The notes beneath the pieces are model-generated. The model searched no databases. It was not told the origin of the DNA and saw only the letters and a list, made by a program, of their open reading frames with translations. 64,000 bases of DNA from CAIXSC01 sp046349915 (GTDB lineage: Bacteria; Planctomycetota; Planctomycetia; Pirellulales; Pirellulaceae). The position numbers were made by a program, and so were the translations under genes. The stretch spans positions 124,001 through 188,000 of the forward strand of contig JAXMBL010000005.1 of NCBI GenBank assembly GCA_046349915.1. The letters are read 5' to 3'. Below are positions 29,050 through 38,647 of the stretch, piece after piece. The stretch's first letter is position 1, and every line of letters starts with the position of its first letter.

Positions 29050-29880
29050 TCAAGGTGCGGTTCGACGAACGGACCGAGCCATCTTGCGCACTTCTTCATT
29101 GAACGGGAGGTGCGTCTCTTTCAGTAACGTCACCAGTTCCTTGGGACACTTGGACGGGCTTCCCGCATCCAAAGGTGGTTGCGGATCATATTCGGAAAAC
29201 AACTGAACGGCCTGTGCGTAATCTTTGCCGCGCAAGTCCTTGACGAGTCGCAGGCCGAAGTCGATTCCCGAGGTGACCCCCGCGCCAGTCATGCGATTAC
29301 GGTCCACCACCACTCGCTGATCGGTGGGAATCGCGCCGAAAAGCGCCAGTTCTTCGCGCACAATCCAATGCGACGTCGCCTTGTAGCCCTCCAGCAGCCC
29401 CGCCGCTCCTAGCACCAGGGATCCCGTGCAAACGCTCGTCACCCACTTCGCTTTACTCCCACGATCAGCGACGAATTTTCGAGTGTCCTCGTCCAATGCA
29501 GCCGCCAAAGTGCCGCTCGTTCCCCCTGGGACAAAGAGGATAGTGACGTTTTCGGGGCAAGTTGCGAAGGTGTAATGCGGGTGCACCTTCACCTTCGAGT
29601 CGCTCTCGACCGGCTGCTCGTCTTTCGCCACCAGCATCACCTTGGCGCCCATCATGGAGATGAAGGCATGGTGAGGCCCGAAGAGGTCGAGCGCTGTGAA
29701 GCCTGGGTACAACAACATGGCCACGGTTTCGTTTCCGTGCCAATGGGCCGGCAATTTCTTCATGTGCTCAGGCAAGTCGGGCTGTTGCCCCGCCGCGGGC
29801 AGAGTGGCTTGAGCGATTCCGCCCGCCAGCAACGTCGCCAGCGTCGATTGCAAGAACTCGCGTCTCGTATCGTGTGTCAT
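29050..29880 (-). CDS. Tat-exported DJ-1/PfpI-family protein
   Basis: 276 residues. A Tat signal (TRREFLQS, then a hydrophobic stretch to about residue 31) is followed by a DJ-1/PfpI fold. The nucleophile elbow SVCTGS places the reactive Cys at 151, and VMLLYPGFTALDLFGP near the N-terminus resembles isonitrile hydratase and AraC-associated PfpI proteins. The activity is not decidable from sequence. It lies 24 nt downstream of tonB on the same strand, so the two are probably one transcript. A periplasmic DJ-1 next to tonB is unusual to my knowledge. Confidence 0.88.
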   Translation of the reverse strand: MTHDTRREFLQSTLATLLAGGIAQATLPAAGQQPDLPEHMKKLPAHWHGNETVAMLLYPGFTALDLFGPHHAFISMMGAKVMLVAKDEQPVESDSKVKVHPHYTFATCPENVTILFVPGGTSGTLAAALDEDTRKFVADRGSKAKWVTSVCTGSLVLGAAGLLEGYKATSHWIVREELALFGAIPTDQRVVVDRNRMTGAGVTSGIDFGLRLVKDLRGKDYAQAVQLFSEYDPQPPLDAGSPSKCPKELVTLLKETHLPFNEEVRKMARSVRRTAP

Positions 29881-29904
29881 GACAGATCCTCTTGAAGAGT
29901 GAAA

Positions 29905-30993
29905 TTACCGAAGTCGAAAAACGATCGGCGCCAATACTTCCGAAGCCACAGATGTTTCGCCACGCCGAGCCGCTCGAAAGGTCCACAGGCGAACTGCATC
30001 CATCGCCGCTTGATCCAAATCGGCCGAACCGCTCGATGAAGACACCGCGATCGACTCGACCGTCCCATCGGCACGGATGCGTATGAGTAAAACGACCGTG
30101 CCTTCGCGTCGAGCCGCGATGGCGGTCGCCGGATAGAAGGGCGCCCGGTTGGTGGATAGCGACTGAGGAGGCGTCTCGCCCAAAGCGCCGGTCGAACGAC
30201 TGCTGTTCACCGCAACGGTAGCATCGACGCGATGCGGTTGTTTTAGCGCTGAACGAGCAATGGGCCGCGGCTCTTCGATTGGCCGCGGTCTCGTCTCGGG
30301 CTCCAGCGGTCGTCGAGCAACTCGCGCCGCCACCATCGCTGGATTAGCCGCCGCAGGAGGCATGGGGTCCTGAACAGCGAGCGATTCAGGTGAGCCGTGC
30401 GGCTCGACGGATTGCCGTCGAGCTACCTCGAGTCGCAGGGGGCTTTCGAGCGGCGCGGGCTCTTGACTGGGTTGATTGCCCTCTAACGATTGGACAAACG
30501 CGGATACTGGATTTAAGGGAGTCGGTTGCCGATCGAGAGGCAGCGACGGAGTATTTTCCGCGCTGGGGGTATCTCGCTGTCTCTCGCGTGGCGGGTGATT
30601 GACCACCGCTTGGTGCGCGTCCATAGCCTCCGGCGGTGGCAGCGTTCGTTGCACCAACGGAGCAGACTTCGGGTCGCCGCGAGTCACACTGGTCTTGGTA
30701 GGAGTGATTTCAGTCGGGATAGTGGGCGACTCCGTAGGTTCCTCAGTTGGTCCCAGCTCCCACGGCGCAATTACTTCCTCAACGAACGACGGGGTCGCGG
30801 AAATCAACTGAATGGACGATCGGCCTCGCTGAACATCGATGGACATTTCGAACCAATGATGCGAGAATTTTTGTAAGGTGCCCCAGGCTGATAAGTGAAA
30901 CAGGAAACTCAGCACCCAGGCCGCTCGCCACATTCCTCCTGTGGATCGCGGCAGTCGAAACCAACGATTCAATGGCAGTAAAACTCGATCCAT
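29905..30993 (-). CDS. TonB-family energy-transducing protein
   Basis: 362 residues. One membrane segment (about 22-42) near the N-terminus is followed by a long Pro/Glu/Arg-rich spacer and a C-terminal TonB domain (about 275-362) with GTVVLLIRIRADGTVESIAVSSSSGS and a terminal strand ending VFRLR. It should couple the inner-membrane proton-motive force to the receptor encoded at 26624-28966. No exbB or exbD lies in the window, so the motor must come from elsewhere. The 5' leader contains a predicted three-way junction (31011-31081). Confidence 0.88.
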   Translation of the reverse strand: MDRVLLPLNRWFRLPRSTGGMWRAAWVLSFLFHLSAWGTLQKFSHHWFEMSIDVQRGRSSIQLISATPSFVEEVIAPWELGPTEEPTESPTIPTEITPTKTSVTRGDPKSAPLVQRTLPPPEAMDAHQAVVNHPPRERQRDTPSAENTPSLPLDRQPTPLNPVSAFVQSLEGNQPSQEPAPLESPLRLEVARRQSVEPHGSPESLAVQDPMPPAAANPAMVAARVARRPLEPETRPRPIEEPRPIARSALKQPHRVDATVAVNSSRSTGALGETPPQSLSTNRAPFYPATAIAARREGTVVLLIRIRADGTVESIAVSSSSGSADLDQAAMDAVRLWTFRAARRGETSVASEVLAPIVFRLR

Positions 30994-31010
30994 AACCCAG
31001 GAACCCCTAG

Positions 31011-31081
31011 CCCCGGCCGGGAAACGACCTTCTTCCTAGCCCAGTCGTCGATGCGTTTGCAGCATCCTTCACCGGCCGGGG
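31011..31081 (-). promoter_or_regulatory. Candidate structured RNA (three-way junction) in the tonB leader
   Basis: An outer helix pairs CCCCGGCCGG (31011-31020) with CCGGCCGGGG (31072-31081) and extends by GAA/TTC (31021-31023 with 31068-31070). Inside are two hairpins: ACGAC/GTCGT (31024-31028 with 31044-31048) and GATGC/GCATC (31050-31054 with 31062-31066). Only about two junction bases stay unpaired. It ends 18 nt from the tonB start. I do not recognise a known riboswitch or ribozyme core. The rest of 30994-31664 has no convincing gene. Confidence 0.5.
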
Positions 31082-31471
31082 CATTGGGGCATGGAACGCC
31101 CCTCGCCGAGTTCAGTCGTCGCTAGTGCGACTCGACTCGAATTGCCACTTGCCGTTGGCCAACAATGCCACGTGCCTAGCCGGGGAAGTTATCCCACGAA
31201 GCGGCCAATCAAGCGGGCAGAACCCGAATTGCAGAGAACCACACAGCGCGACAGACCGTTCGTGACGGCCCGGCACTTGGGTAGAGTTTGAATTTGTGGC
31301 AAACAAGATGGAACCCACTTCCCAAAAAAGGACGTCATGGGCTCGCTCCTCACGCGGCGAATTGTAACTAGCCGGTGAAATCCCGGCAACACTGGACTGT
31401 GATTCTTGCACGCTGCCACGCCGCGCTCGAGACGGTGCTCGCCAGACGACGGGTGGGCGATCCTTTCAGCA

Positions 31472-31530
31472 GTAGGGTGCGTCAAGCCTCCGGCGCAGAC
31501 GCACCTTCTAAACCGAGCGGTTCGCCAACC
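31472..31530. repeat. Truncated copy of the GTAGGGTGCGTC element
   Basis: GTAGGGTGCGTC followed by a short internal hairpin (GGTGCGTC at 31476 pairing with GACGCACC) and a diverged continuation (ACCGAGCGGTTCGCC). It matches the left part of the elements at 60371-60564 and 60615-60808 but lacks their inverted right end. Confidence 0.65.
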
Positions 31531-31664
31531 CAAGGCGTCCCGCACACCAGTCAGTTGAAACGAAGCGTCGGCGGATGGCGTCGATTTTGAGGGGACGCAG
31601 TTTTGCTGGCGAGACGGCGGTTACGGGGGGACGAATGCTCCTTTGGCGGAGCCAAAGGCAACTT

Positions 31665-33176
31665 TCAGCCACACACCTCGCGGATCACTCGACCTTCGAC
31701 ATCGGTCAGTCGGAAATCGCGGCCGTTGAGATTAAACGTTAGTCGTTTATGGTCGAGCCCCATCAGGTGCAGGATGGTGGCATGCAAGTCGTGCACATCG
31801 ACGGGATCAATCGCCGCTTTGTGACCTACATCATCCGAGGCGCCATAGGATACGCCTCCCTTAGCTCCACCTCCCGCTAACCAGAAGGTGAACGCATGCG
31901 GGTTATGGTCGCGGCCCGGCTTGGCCGATTTCTGCGCCACCGGCAATCGGCCAAACTCGCCGCCCCACACCACCAAGGTCTGATCAAGCAACCCGCGTTG
32001 AGCTAGATCTGTCAACAACGCGGCTACTGGCTGATCGGTTTCTTCGGCAAACTGCGAGTGGTTTCCCTGAATATCGTTGTGACCATCCCACGAACGTTGA
32101 TTCTCCATCCCACCGGAATAGATCTGGACAAAGCGCACGCCGCGTTCGACCATCCGCCGAGCGATCAGGCATTGCTTGGCGAAATGCGAGCACTTGGGAT
32201 TGTCGACCCCGTACAACTGTTGAATATGCGCCGGCTCGCGCAAGATATCGATCGCGTCGGGCGCGGCCGTTTGCATCCGATACGCCAACTCGAAGCTCTC
32301 GATCCGCGCCGCCAACTCCAGCTCCTTCGCGCGTCCCTCGAGGTGCCGCTGATTGAGTTTCTGGAGCAAGTCGAGCTGTGCTCGTTGTTGTTCGCCCGTC
32401 ATCTCCTTCGGTCGATTCATGTTGTCGATCGGGTCGCCTTGGGGCTTCAGCCAAGTCCCTTGGAAAACGCTGGGCAAGAATCCCGCACCCCAGTTCAGCG
32501 AATACCCCTTCGGCAATCCTCGTCCCAGCGGGTCAGACATGACCAAGAACGAAGGCAAGTCCTTGCTTTCGCTGCCGATGCCGTACGTGACCCAAGAACC
32601 AACGCAGGGATATCCCATCTGCGTGAAGCCCGTGTTCATCATGAACAGCGCCGGGCTGTGATTATTCGACTTACCGTGCAGCGAGTGGATGAAGGCCATC
32701 TTGTCGACATGTTCGCCCAACTTGGGGAAGATCGAGGACACTCGCTTGCCACACTCGCCCCGCGGCTCAAACTTGAAGGGGGACTTCATCAGCGGTCCCA
32801 CGGCGTCCGCGAAGAAACCGGTGAAGCGGTCGAACCCCGGCAGCTCCTGCCCATCGCGCTTTTCCAGCTCGGGCTTGTGCTCCCACGTATCGACATGGCT
32901 CGGGCCGCCATTGATGAATAGCCAAATCACCGACTTCGCTTGTCCGTCGAAATGCCCCGGACGCGGAGCGAGCGGGTTGAGCGCGCGATTGGATGAAGTG
33001 GCGCCCTGGGCGTTCCCTCCGAGTAATCCTTCTTCTTGCAACAGGCCCGCGAGCCCCAACAAGCCGGCGCCCATGCCCGCTCGTCGTAACCACTGACGCC
33101 GCGACCAAAACGCGGGCGGCAGAGCCTCCAGCGAGTCGTGGGAAGGGAAGGATTCCGAGTGGTTGGGCAATGACAT
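31665..33176 (-). CDS. DUF1501 protein, Tat-exported (partner of the adjacent DUF1549/DUF1553 protein)
   Basis: 503 residues from the ATG at 33176, preferred over one at 33230 because GGAG lies 8 nt upstream. The Tat motif SRRQWLRR and a hydrophobic stretch lie near residues 25-55. DUF1501 hallmarks are GGPSHVDTW, SNNHSPALFMMNTG, the GGEFGR block and the C-terminal HDLHATILHLMGLDH. The family belongs to the alkaline-phosphatase/sulfatase-like fold, with no assigned substrate. It lies 102 nt downstream of the PSCyt1 protein on the same strand, the common planctomycete pairing. Confidence 0.93.
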   Translation of the reverse strand: MSLPNHSESFPSHDSLEALPPAFWSRRQWLRRAGMGAGLLGLAGLLQEEGLLGGNAQGATSSNRALNPLAPRPGHFDGQAKSVIWLFINGGPSHVDTWEHKPELEKRDGQELPGFDRFTGFFADAVGPLMKSPFKFEPRGECGKRVSSIFPKLGEHVDKMAFIHSLHGKSNNHSPALFMMNTGFTQMGYPCVGSWVTYGIGSESKDLPSFLVMSDPLGRGLPKGYSLNWGAGFLPSVFQGTWLKPQGDPIDNMNRPKEMTGEQQRAQLDLLQKLNQRHLEGRAKELELAARIESFELAYRMQTAAPDAIDILREPAHIQQLYGVDNPKCSHFAKQCLIARRMVERGVRFVQIYSGGMENQRSWDGHNDIQGNHSQFAEETDQPVAALLTDLAQRGLLDQTLVVWGGEFGRLPVAQKSAKPGRDHNPHAFTFWLAGGGAKGGVSYGASDDVGHKAAIDPVDVHDLHATILHLMGLDHKRLTFNLNGRDFRLTDVEGRVIREVCG

Positions 33177-33278
33177 GTCGACGTCTCCGCTACTCATTCG
33201 ACAAAACGGGTTCGAGTTACCTTCGTCCACGACAGGTCATCTTCCCAGACGACGCATCGTTCGTTCGTGGATTCTCAC

Positions 33279-36200
33279 TCACTCCACGTACACAAATTCA
33301 TTCAAACTCATCAGCACCTGGCAGAAGTCGGCCAAGGCGGCGTCACGCGGGCGATCGTTCCCCGCTCCTCGATACGATTCGATCTGTTTCGTCAAAAACT
33401 CCACGTCGTCTCGAGTTTCCTCGGCCATGGGTTCGCGACCGAGCGCCGCCAAATAACCCTGTTTCACGGCCGCCTCCAGCGACTGATCCGCCGCCGGCGC
33501 GAGCCGCGAGGCGAACGAGCGGGCATAGCCGCGGACTTGAGGACTGTTCAGGAAGAGCAAGGCCTGCGGAGCGATCGTCGTGCTGGGACGCCCGCCGATG
33601 CTGACCAGCGGCTCCGGCGCATCAAACAATTGCATCGATGGCACCAGCCGACTCCGCTTGATCATAAAGTAGATGCTGCGGCGTTTGTGCCCTTCATCCA
33701 GCGTACCCGGACCAAACATGCGATCGTCCAACTCGCCGCTGACCGCCAACATGTTGTCGCGAATAATCTCCGCTTGCAGTCGCGCGGGGGTGAAACGCCA
33801 CAACCATTGGTTTTCTGGATCGAGTCGCTGATCGGCCTCATCCAACTGCGAACTTTGCCGATACGCGGCACTGGTCAGAATCAACCGATGGATGGGCTTC
33901 AGTTTCCACCCGCCTCGAATCAACTCGTCGGCCAGAAAATCGAGTAGTTCGGGGTGAGTGGGGCGGGCGCCTTGCATGCCGAAGTCGTTGGGCGACGCGA
34001 CGATTCCCCGGCCGAAGTGATGATGCCACAGCCGATTGACGATGACTCGCGCCAGCAACTGTCCCGCGCCACTCTCGGTGTCGGTGATCCACTGAGCCAA
34101 CGCGGCTCGCCGAAAACTGGTCTTGGCGCCCTCGGGCGGCGACATGCTCCAACGGCTCAACACCGACTCGGTCGTCGGTGAATTCCCCTGGGTGGGCTGT
34201 GGCATCAGCACCTGCAGGAACCCAGGAGTCGCTGGCGCTTGCTTCTGCGCCACGTCGCCCCGTTTCAAGAAAAAGGTCTCTTTGTAGAAGTGAGGAAAAC
34301 CGCGACCGTCCGCGTGGTGCGGGATCGGCTTTACCCCTTCGCTCACCACCATCACCTTCGTCTTTTGCGGCTGTGGTTTCTTGGCATGATGAGCCGTGAC
34401 CTGATCGTTCAACGCTCGCCATTGGACGTCGGTCGCTCGATACCACCCCAACACGCGAGCGCGCTCCTCGGGCGTGAGCTGCCCCTTGGATCGGTCGACT
34501 AGCGCCAGGATCTCGACCGACTTTTGCGACTGACCGGCGGCGTCGAGCGCTAACGCCTTCTCCGAACTGGTAATGGCCAGGCGAGGTCGACCAATGTTGT
34601 GCTTGTTATTGAGTTGAAAATCTAGCGTGATGGTCAAACGCGTACCACCGGGGAAACCGACCGGCACGGAAAACTCAAACGCAGCCGCATGCGGCTTGCC
34701 GAACTGAGGATCGAGCGCCCAGCCCGACTTGGGATCTTGATCCAGCGACGACGCAATCGACAGACCGCCACTATTCTGCTCAAACGTGGCGCGAGGCTTC
34801 GTCAAGGTAACCTGAATTGGTTTCGCATCCCCCGCCAACGGCTCGGCGGTGACACTGATCGTACTCAACCCAATGTTCCCATTGCCGGCCCGCCCCGGGC
34901 CTTTCTTTACCATCGAGTCATGCGGAAGTGCTTCCAACCGCAGCGAGCGGATGTCTGTCAGATGGGTTTCAGTCACCAAGGTGTAAGTGTCAAAATCAGG
35001 ATTGGCGCCCGATGCCAACCAAGAACCATCTTCTTGGGCGGTGAGTGTCGCGCCCCCTTTGGACACGGCACTCGTCAAATCCAACGTGAGCCAGTTACTC
35101 GCGGGATCAACGCCCGCGACGTCAGCGGCGGGCGCCTGGCCTCCCTCGGCCACTCGCTTCTTCAACCATTCGTCGAATCGTCCCGGCAACTGCTCGGATT
35201 CGAATTTCTTCAGAGCTTGCACCAGCGGCTCGTGCTCCGTCTCCCACTTGGCGAGAGCCGCTCGAGTTTCCTCGGGCTTGAGGTCCAGCTCGATGTCGCT
35301 CCGGATCGCCGTGGCGAAGTTGTTGACCAACCGATAGTAGTCCGCCGCCGGAATGGGATCGTATTTATGATCGTGGCAACGAGCACAGCCGAGGGTGAGT
35401 CCCAGCATGGAGGTCCCCATCGTCGCCACCATGTCGTCGAGCTCGTCGTAGCGAGCCGGCTCAAACTCCTTCTCCGTTAGCTGCGTGGGAAACACCCCAG
35501 CGCCAAGGAACCCCGTGGCCATCAAAGCGAGCGGATTGTTGGGTTGCAGTTCATCACCCGCGATCTGCCACCGTACAAATTCGTTGTAAGGCAGATCTTG
35601 ATTCAACGCCTGAATGACGAAATCTCGGTAGTGGTAAGCATGCGGCCGGTCGTAGTCTTGCTCAAAACCATGGCTTTCGGCGAAACGAGCCGTGTCGAGC
35701 CAATGTCGCCCCCAACGCTCGCCGTAATGAGGGTTCTCGAGCAATCGGTCGACCAACTTGCGGTACGCTTCGGGATCTTTGTCGTTCACAAACTGCTCGA
35801 TGTCCGCGGCGGTCGGCGGCAAACCGATCAGATCGAAATAGATGCGTCGAATAAGCTGCCGACGTTCGGCCGGGCCGTTGGGCGTCAAGCCCTTCGCCTC
35901 CAGAGCGTTCAGAACAAAGCGGTCGACCGCGCCCGCGGGCCAATCGGCTCGCTTGACCGCTGGCGGCTCCACTCGGCGCACGGGCTGAAACGCCCAGAAC
36001 TCGCGAGCTTTCTCGTCGATCGTCTTCGTGATCCAGGCGTCGGGTCGCACATTCTTATCGACAAGCGGTTTGTCGTAAGGGGCGCCTAATTCGATCCAAC
36101 GAGCGATCGAAGCGATCTGCTGGGGAGGCAGCTTCGCACCGTCTTCCGGCATCGATGGCTCTTCCTCGTGAGTGATCAATTTCATGAGCCGACTTGCCGC

Positions 36201-36491
36201 TGGCTTGCCCGCGACTACCGCCACTCCCTCGGCACCGCCTTTCAGCAGAGCCTCGCGAGTGTTCAAGTCAAACTCACCCTCCGTCTTGTCTCCCCCGTGA
36301 CACTTGACGCAGCGCCCCACCAGCACTGGGCGAACTTCCTTTTGGAAGAGCTCCGTCCCCGCCTTGATCTTCGCTACGTGGTCAGGATCGACAACGACAG
36401 GTTGAGCCGCCAGCGTCCCGCAGGTGGCGACGATCATCGCAAACAAGAAGGCCCCCAATTGGGCTCGCATCCAACAAAGATTGTGCGTCAT
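33279..36491 (-). CDS. Planctomycete cytochrome-like protein: PSCyt1-DUF1549-DUF1553
   Basis: 1,070 residues from the ATG at 36491, which has GAGG 8 nt upstream and opens a signal peptide (about 1-30). PSCyt1 carries the haem-c motif CVKCH at 61-65. DUF1549 follows with RIYFDLIGLPPT and HWLDTARFAESHGFEQD, and DUF1553 with NRLWHHHFGRGIV and RLILTSAAYRQSS. Between them is a DUF-rich concanavalin-like insert. By family it is a periplasmic or cell-surface haem protein; the function is unknown, although links to polysaccharide degradation have been proposed for such gene pairs. A start upstream at 36542 is open but has no signal. Confidence 0.92.
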   Translation of the reverse strand: MTHNLCWMRAQLGAFLFAMIVATCGTLAAQPVVVDPDHVAKIKAGTELFQKEVRPVLVGRCVKCHGGDKTEGEFDLNTREALLKGGAEGVAVVAGKPAASRLMKLITHEEEPSMPEDGAKLPPQQIASIARWIELGAPYDKPLVDKNVRPDAWITKTIDEKAREFWAFQPVRRVEPPAVKRADWPAGAVDRFVLNALEAKGLTPNGPAERRQLIRRIYFDLIGLPPTAADIEQFVNDKDPEAYRKLVDRLLENPHYGERWGRHWLDTARFAESHGFEQDYDRPHAYHYRDFVIQALNQDLPYNEFVRWQIAGDELQPNNPLALMATGFLGAGVFPTQLTEKEFEPARYDELDDMVATMGTSMLGLTLGCARCHDHKYDPIPAADYYRLVNNFATAIRSDIELDLKPEETRAALAKWETEHEPLVQALKKFESEQLPGRFDEWLKKRVAEGGQAPAADVAGVDPASNWLTLDLTSAVSKGGATLTAQEDGSWLASGANPDFDTYTLVTETHLTDIRSLRLEALPHDSMVKKGPGRAGNGNIGLSTISVTAEPLAGDAKPIQVTLTKPRATFEQNSGGLSIASSLDQDPKSGWALDPQFGKPHAAAFEFSVPVGFPGGTRLTITLDFQLNNKHNIGRPRLAITSSEKALALDAAGQSQKSVEILALVDRSKGQLTPEERARVLGWYRATDVQWRALNDQVTAHHAKKPQPQKTKVMVVSEGVKPIPHHADGRGFPHFYKETFFLKRGDVAQKQAPATPGFLQVLMPQPTQGNSPTTESVLSRWSMSPPEGAKTSFRRAALAQWITDTESGAGQLLARVIVNRLWHHHFGRGIVASPNDFGMQGARPTHPELLDFLADELIRGGWKLKPIHRLILTSAAYRQSSQLDEADQRLDPENQWLWRFTPARLQAEIIRDNMLAVSGELDDRMFGPGTLDEGHKRRSIYFMIKRSRLVPSMQLFDAPEPLVSIGGRPSTTIAPQALLFLNSPQVRGYARSFASRLAPAADQSLEAAVKQGYLAALGREPMAEETRDDVEFLTKQIESYRGAGNDRPRDAALADFCQVLMSLNEFVYVE

Positions 36492-36573
36492 CAGTGTCGC
36501 CTCGCCATGCTCCAATCGAACCCGAGCGTCATCGCCCGTCACGCCACAGTATAGCCGAGCGCGCGAGGGAAGT

Positions 36574-36935
36574 GGTCACTGGTCACTGGTCACTGGTCAC
36601 TGGTCATTGGTCATTGGTCATTGGTCATTGGTCATTGGTCATTGGTCATTCGGTACGGTGGTCGGTTTAGGGTAGTCAGTCAATTTCTACTTGGTGAGTA
36701 AAGGGTCTTTTTTTGGTAAGGCGTTCCTAGGCTCTCTTCAACGAACCGGAACAAAACGCCACAAACAACACACCCAAAAGGACTTACAACTCAGCCACAA
36801 ATCTCTCAAGGTAGCAATTCGACCGTTTTCACTTTCGTCGTTCGGGTCAGCACCTAGCCCCCCCGAATGACCAATGACCAACGACCAATGACCAACGACC
36901 AATGACCAATGACCAATGACCAATGACCAATGACC
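36574..36935. repeat. Second inverted pair of 7-nt repeat arrays
   Basis: Eleven exact-length units of GGTCAYT fill 36574-36650, and ten units in inverse orientation (AATGACC/AACGACC) fill 36866-36935. The 215-nt spacer shows no gene. The pair lies in the 581-nt gap between divergent genes (36492-37072) and could form a long stem. Confidence 0.9.
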
Positions 36936-37072
36936 ACTCCTCCCCACGCACCATTTTTGGAATTGTCCGCAACCTGGCTGGTGCGAGGCGTGTTCATCTT
37001 TGCAAAGCGGGGTAAGGACGCGCGCGACGTCGTACGCGGACCACTCGAAGCAATCAGTCGGGAGACTCGATC

Positions 37073-37909
37073 ATGAAATGGAATGTGGTAGGACGTTGGG
37101 TTGGAGCGTTGGCACTGTGCGCGGTGTTCGCGAGCGGCGCTTTGGCTCAAGGCCAGGGTGGTCGTGGCCGTGGATTTGGCGGGCCGGGAGGCATGGGCGG
37201 CCGCGGCGCTGGAACCCTGACTTTGCTCGCCCAAGAAGCGGTGCAGAAAGAACTGGGCTTGTCCGCCGAGACAGTTGAAAAGGGGAAGAAGCTGGTCGAG
37301 GAAGCGGGCGAGGCGATGCGGGCCGAGATGCAGAAAGTGGTCGGTGAGGGAGGTTTCCGCGACCTCAGCGATGATCAGCGGCGTGAGATGCAGACGAAGA
37401 TGGCGGCGGCGATGCAGGAGTTGCAGGCGAAATTCGCCCCGCAACTGAAGGCGCTGTTGACCGAAGAACAATTCACTCGCCTCCAGCAGATTGCTTGGCA
37501 GGCCGCCGGCGCCGGCGCCCTGCTGGAAGCCGACCTCTCCAAGCAGCTCGGCCTGTCCAAGGAACAGACGGACAAGGTGGAAGCCGTGATTGCCGAAGCG
37601 CGGACGAAGCAGGGAGAGATGATGCGGGAAGCGTTCGGCAACCGTGGACAGGGTGGTGAAGGCGGCCAGCGAGGCGACTTCATGGCGAAGATGCAGGAAC
37701 TGAACAAGGAACGCGATGCCAAGGCAGTCGACGTCCTCACCGCGGACCAGAAGGCCTCGTTTGAAAAGCTGAAGGGCAAGGCCTTCGATGTGAGCCAGTT
37801 GCAGATGGGTCGCGGACCCGGCGGACCTGGCGGTCGCCCCGGAGCAGGCGGTCGCCCGGGTGGAGCTGGTCGTCCCGGCGGCGCTGGTCGGCCGGCTGCT
37901 GGCAACTAA
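37073..37909 (+). CDS. Secreted LTxxQ-like protein with Gly/Arg/Pro-rich tail
   Basis: 278 residues. A signal peptide ends near ALAQ (about residue 26). Three charged helical segments hold Spy/CpxP-like motifs: LSDDQRREM, LTEEQFTRLQQI and LTADQKASFEKL. The last 40 residues are RGPGG/RPGG repeats, low complexity and basic. GGGAG lies 8 nt before the ATG. It resembles periplasmic envelope-stress helpers, but the assignment rests on motifs only. It is transcribed alone with a strong terminator. Confidence 0.8.
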   Translation: MKWNVVGRWVGALALCAVFASGALAQGQGGRGRGFGGPGGMGGRGAGTLTLLAQEAVQKELGLSAETVEKGKKLVEEAGEAMRAEMQKVVGEGGFRDLSDDQRREMQTKMAAAMQELQAKFAPQLKALLTEEQFTRLQQIAWQAAGAGALLEADLSKQLGLSKEQTDKVEAVIAEARTKQGEMMREAFGNRGQGGEGGQRGDFMAKMQELNKERDAKAVDVLTADQKASFEKLKGKAFDVSQLQMGRGPGGPGGRPGAGGRPGGAGRPGGAGRPAAGN

Positions 37910-37948
37910 CGCGGCTTATCAATCCAAGCAGATTGATCTATTGAACAT

Positions 37949-37985
37949 GCGGCGGGAAGTTCCTGGGAACTTCCCGCCGCTTTTT
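37949..37985 (+). terminator. Rho-independent terminator
   Basis: GCGGCGGGAAGTTCC (37949-37963) pairs over 15 bp with GGAACTTCCCGCCGC (37966-37980), followed by TTTTT. It closes the 37073-37909 gene. Confidence 0.9.
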
Positions 37986-38171
37986 CATTTCAACCCTAAA
38001 GACTTACAGAAATACGACTTACAATTTTTACGCTCCCCCGGAGTGGTATGTCTGCTCACGCGGCTGCTATACTTGTGGCGAGTTACCCGCGAATTCTCCC
38101 CCAAGCTTGCTGCAAGTCTCCCGAATAGAACACTGCGAATGTGCCTTGGGAGCGAGTTGAAACCGTAAAGC

Positions 38172-38576
38172 ATGTCGATAACTCCCACTGGCGCGTCCGA
38201 TCCTTCGCCTTCGTTGACCATTGAACAGGTCACGGTGGGCGATGTGGCGGCGCTCGTGGTGACCTTTCCCGAGGGAAAGCCCGCGACGGGGAGCAATCTG
38301 AGTTTGGTGATCGGTCAGTTGTCGGCGGATCGACCTTGCCGTGTGATTCTCGATCTGGGGCATGTCGATCAAGTGCAGGGGCCGTTTTTCGGCGAGCTGC
38401 TGAAGTTGATGAAACTGCTCAAGGGAAGCGGCGGGTCGCTCAAGCTGTGCCAACTTCAACCCTCCATCTACGACGTTCTCCGGGTGACTCGGATGGAGAG
38501 ACTGTTCGAGATCGTGGCGGACCGTGCGACAGCCTTGGCGCAACTGTCGACGGCCCAAGAGTCCCCGCCAAAGTAG
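38172..38576 (+). CDS. STAS-domain protein lacking the phosphoacceptor Ser
   Basis: 134 residues with the anti-sigma-factor-antagonist (STAS) pattern: VILDLGHVDQVQGPFFGELL followed by GGSLKLCQL. In SpoIIAA-type proteins the conserved helix starts with D-S-S; here the matching positions are Gln69-Gly70-Pro71, so there is no Ser or Thr to phosphorylate. It may bind nucleotide or a partner constitutively. It is followed 71 nt later by two GTPase genes; a shared transcript is plausible. A Shine-Dalgarno sequence is weak and distant. Confidence 0.75.
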   Translation: MSITPTGASDPSPSLTIEQVTVGDVAALVVTFPEGKPATGSNLSLVIGQLSADRPCRVILDLGHVDQVQGPFFGELLKLMKLLKGSGGSLKLCQLQPSIYDVLRVTRMERLFEIVADRATALAQLSTAQESPPK

Positions 38577-38647
38577 CTAGAGCGGGCTTGACCGGGGACG
38601 ATCAGTTTCGGACGCGAATCCACCAACGAAGAGGCAGCGTCGAAGCC

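Noticed and set aside
31011..31081. Hammerhead ribozyme
   Set aside because: A three-way junction is present, but the conserved CUGAUGA core is absent on both strands.
36424..36675. Short ORFs reading WSLVIGH-type heptapeptides (also at 20167-20508, 36738-36947 and 47269-47365)
   Set aside because: They come from translating the 7-nt repeats, where three units make seven codons; they are not genes.
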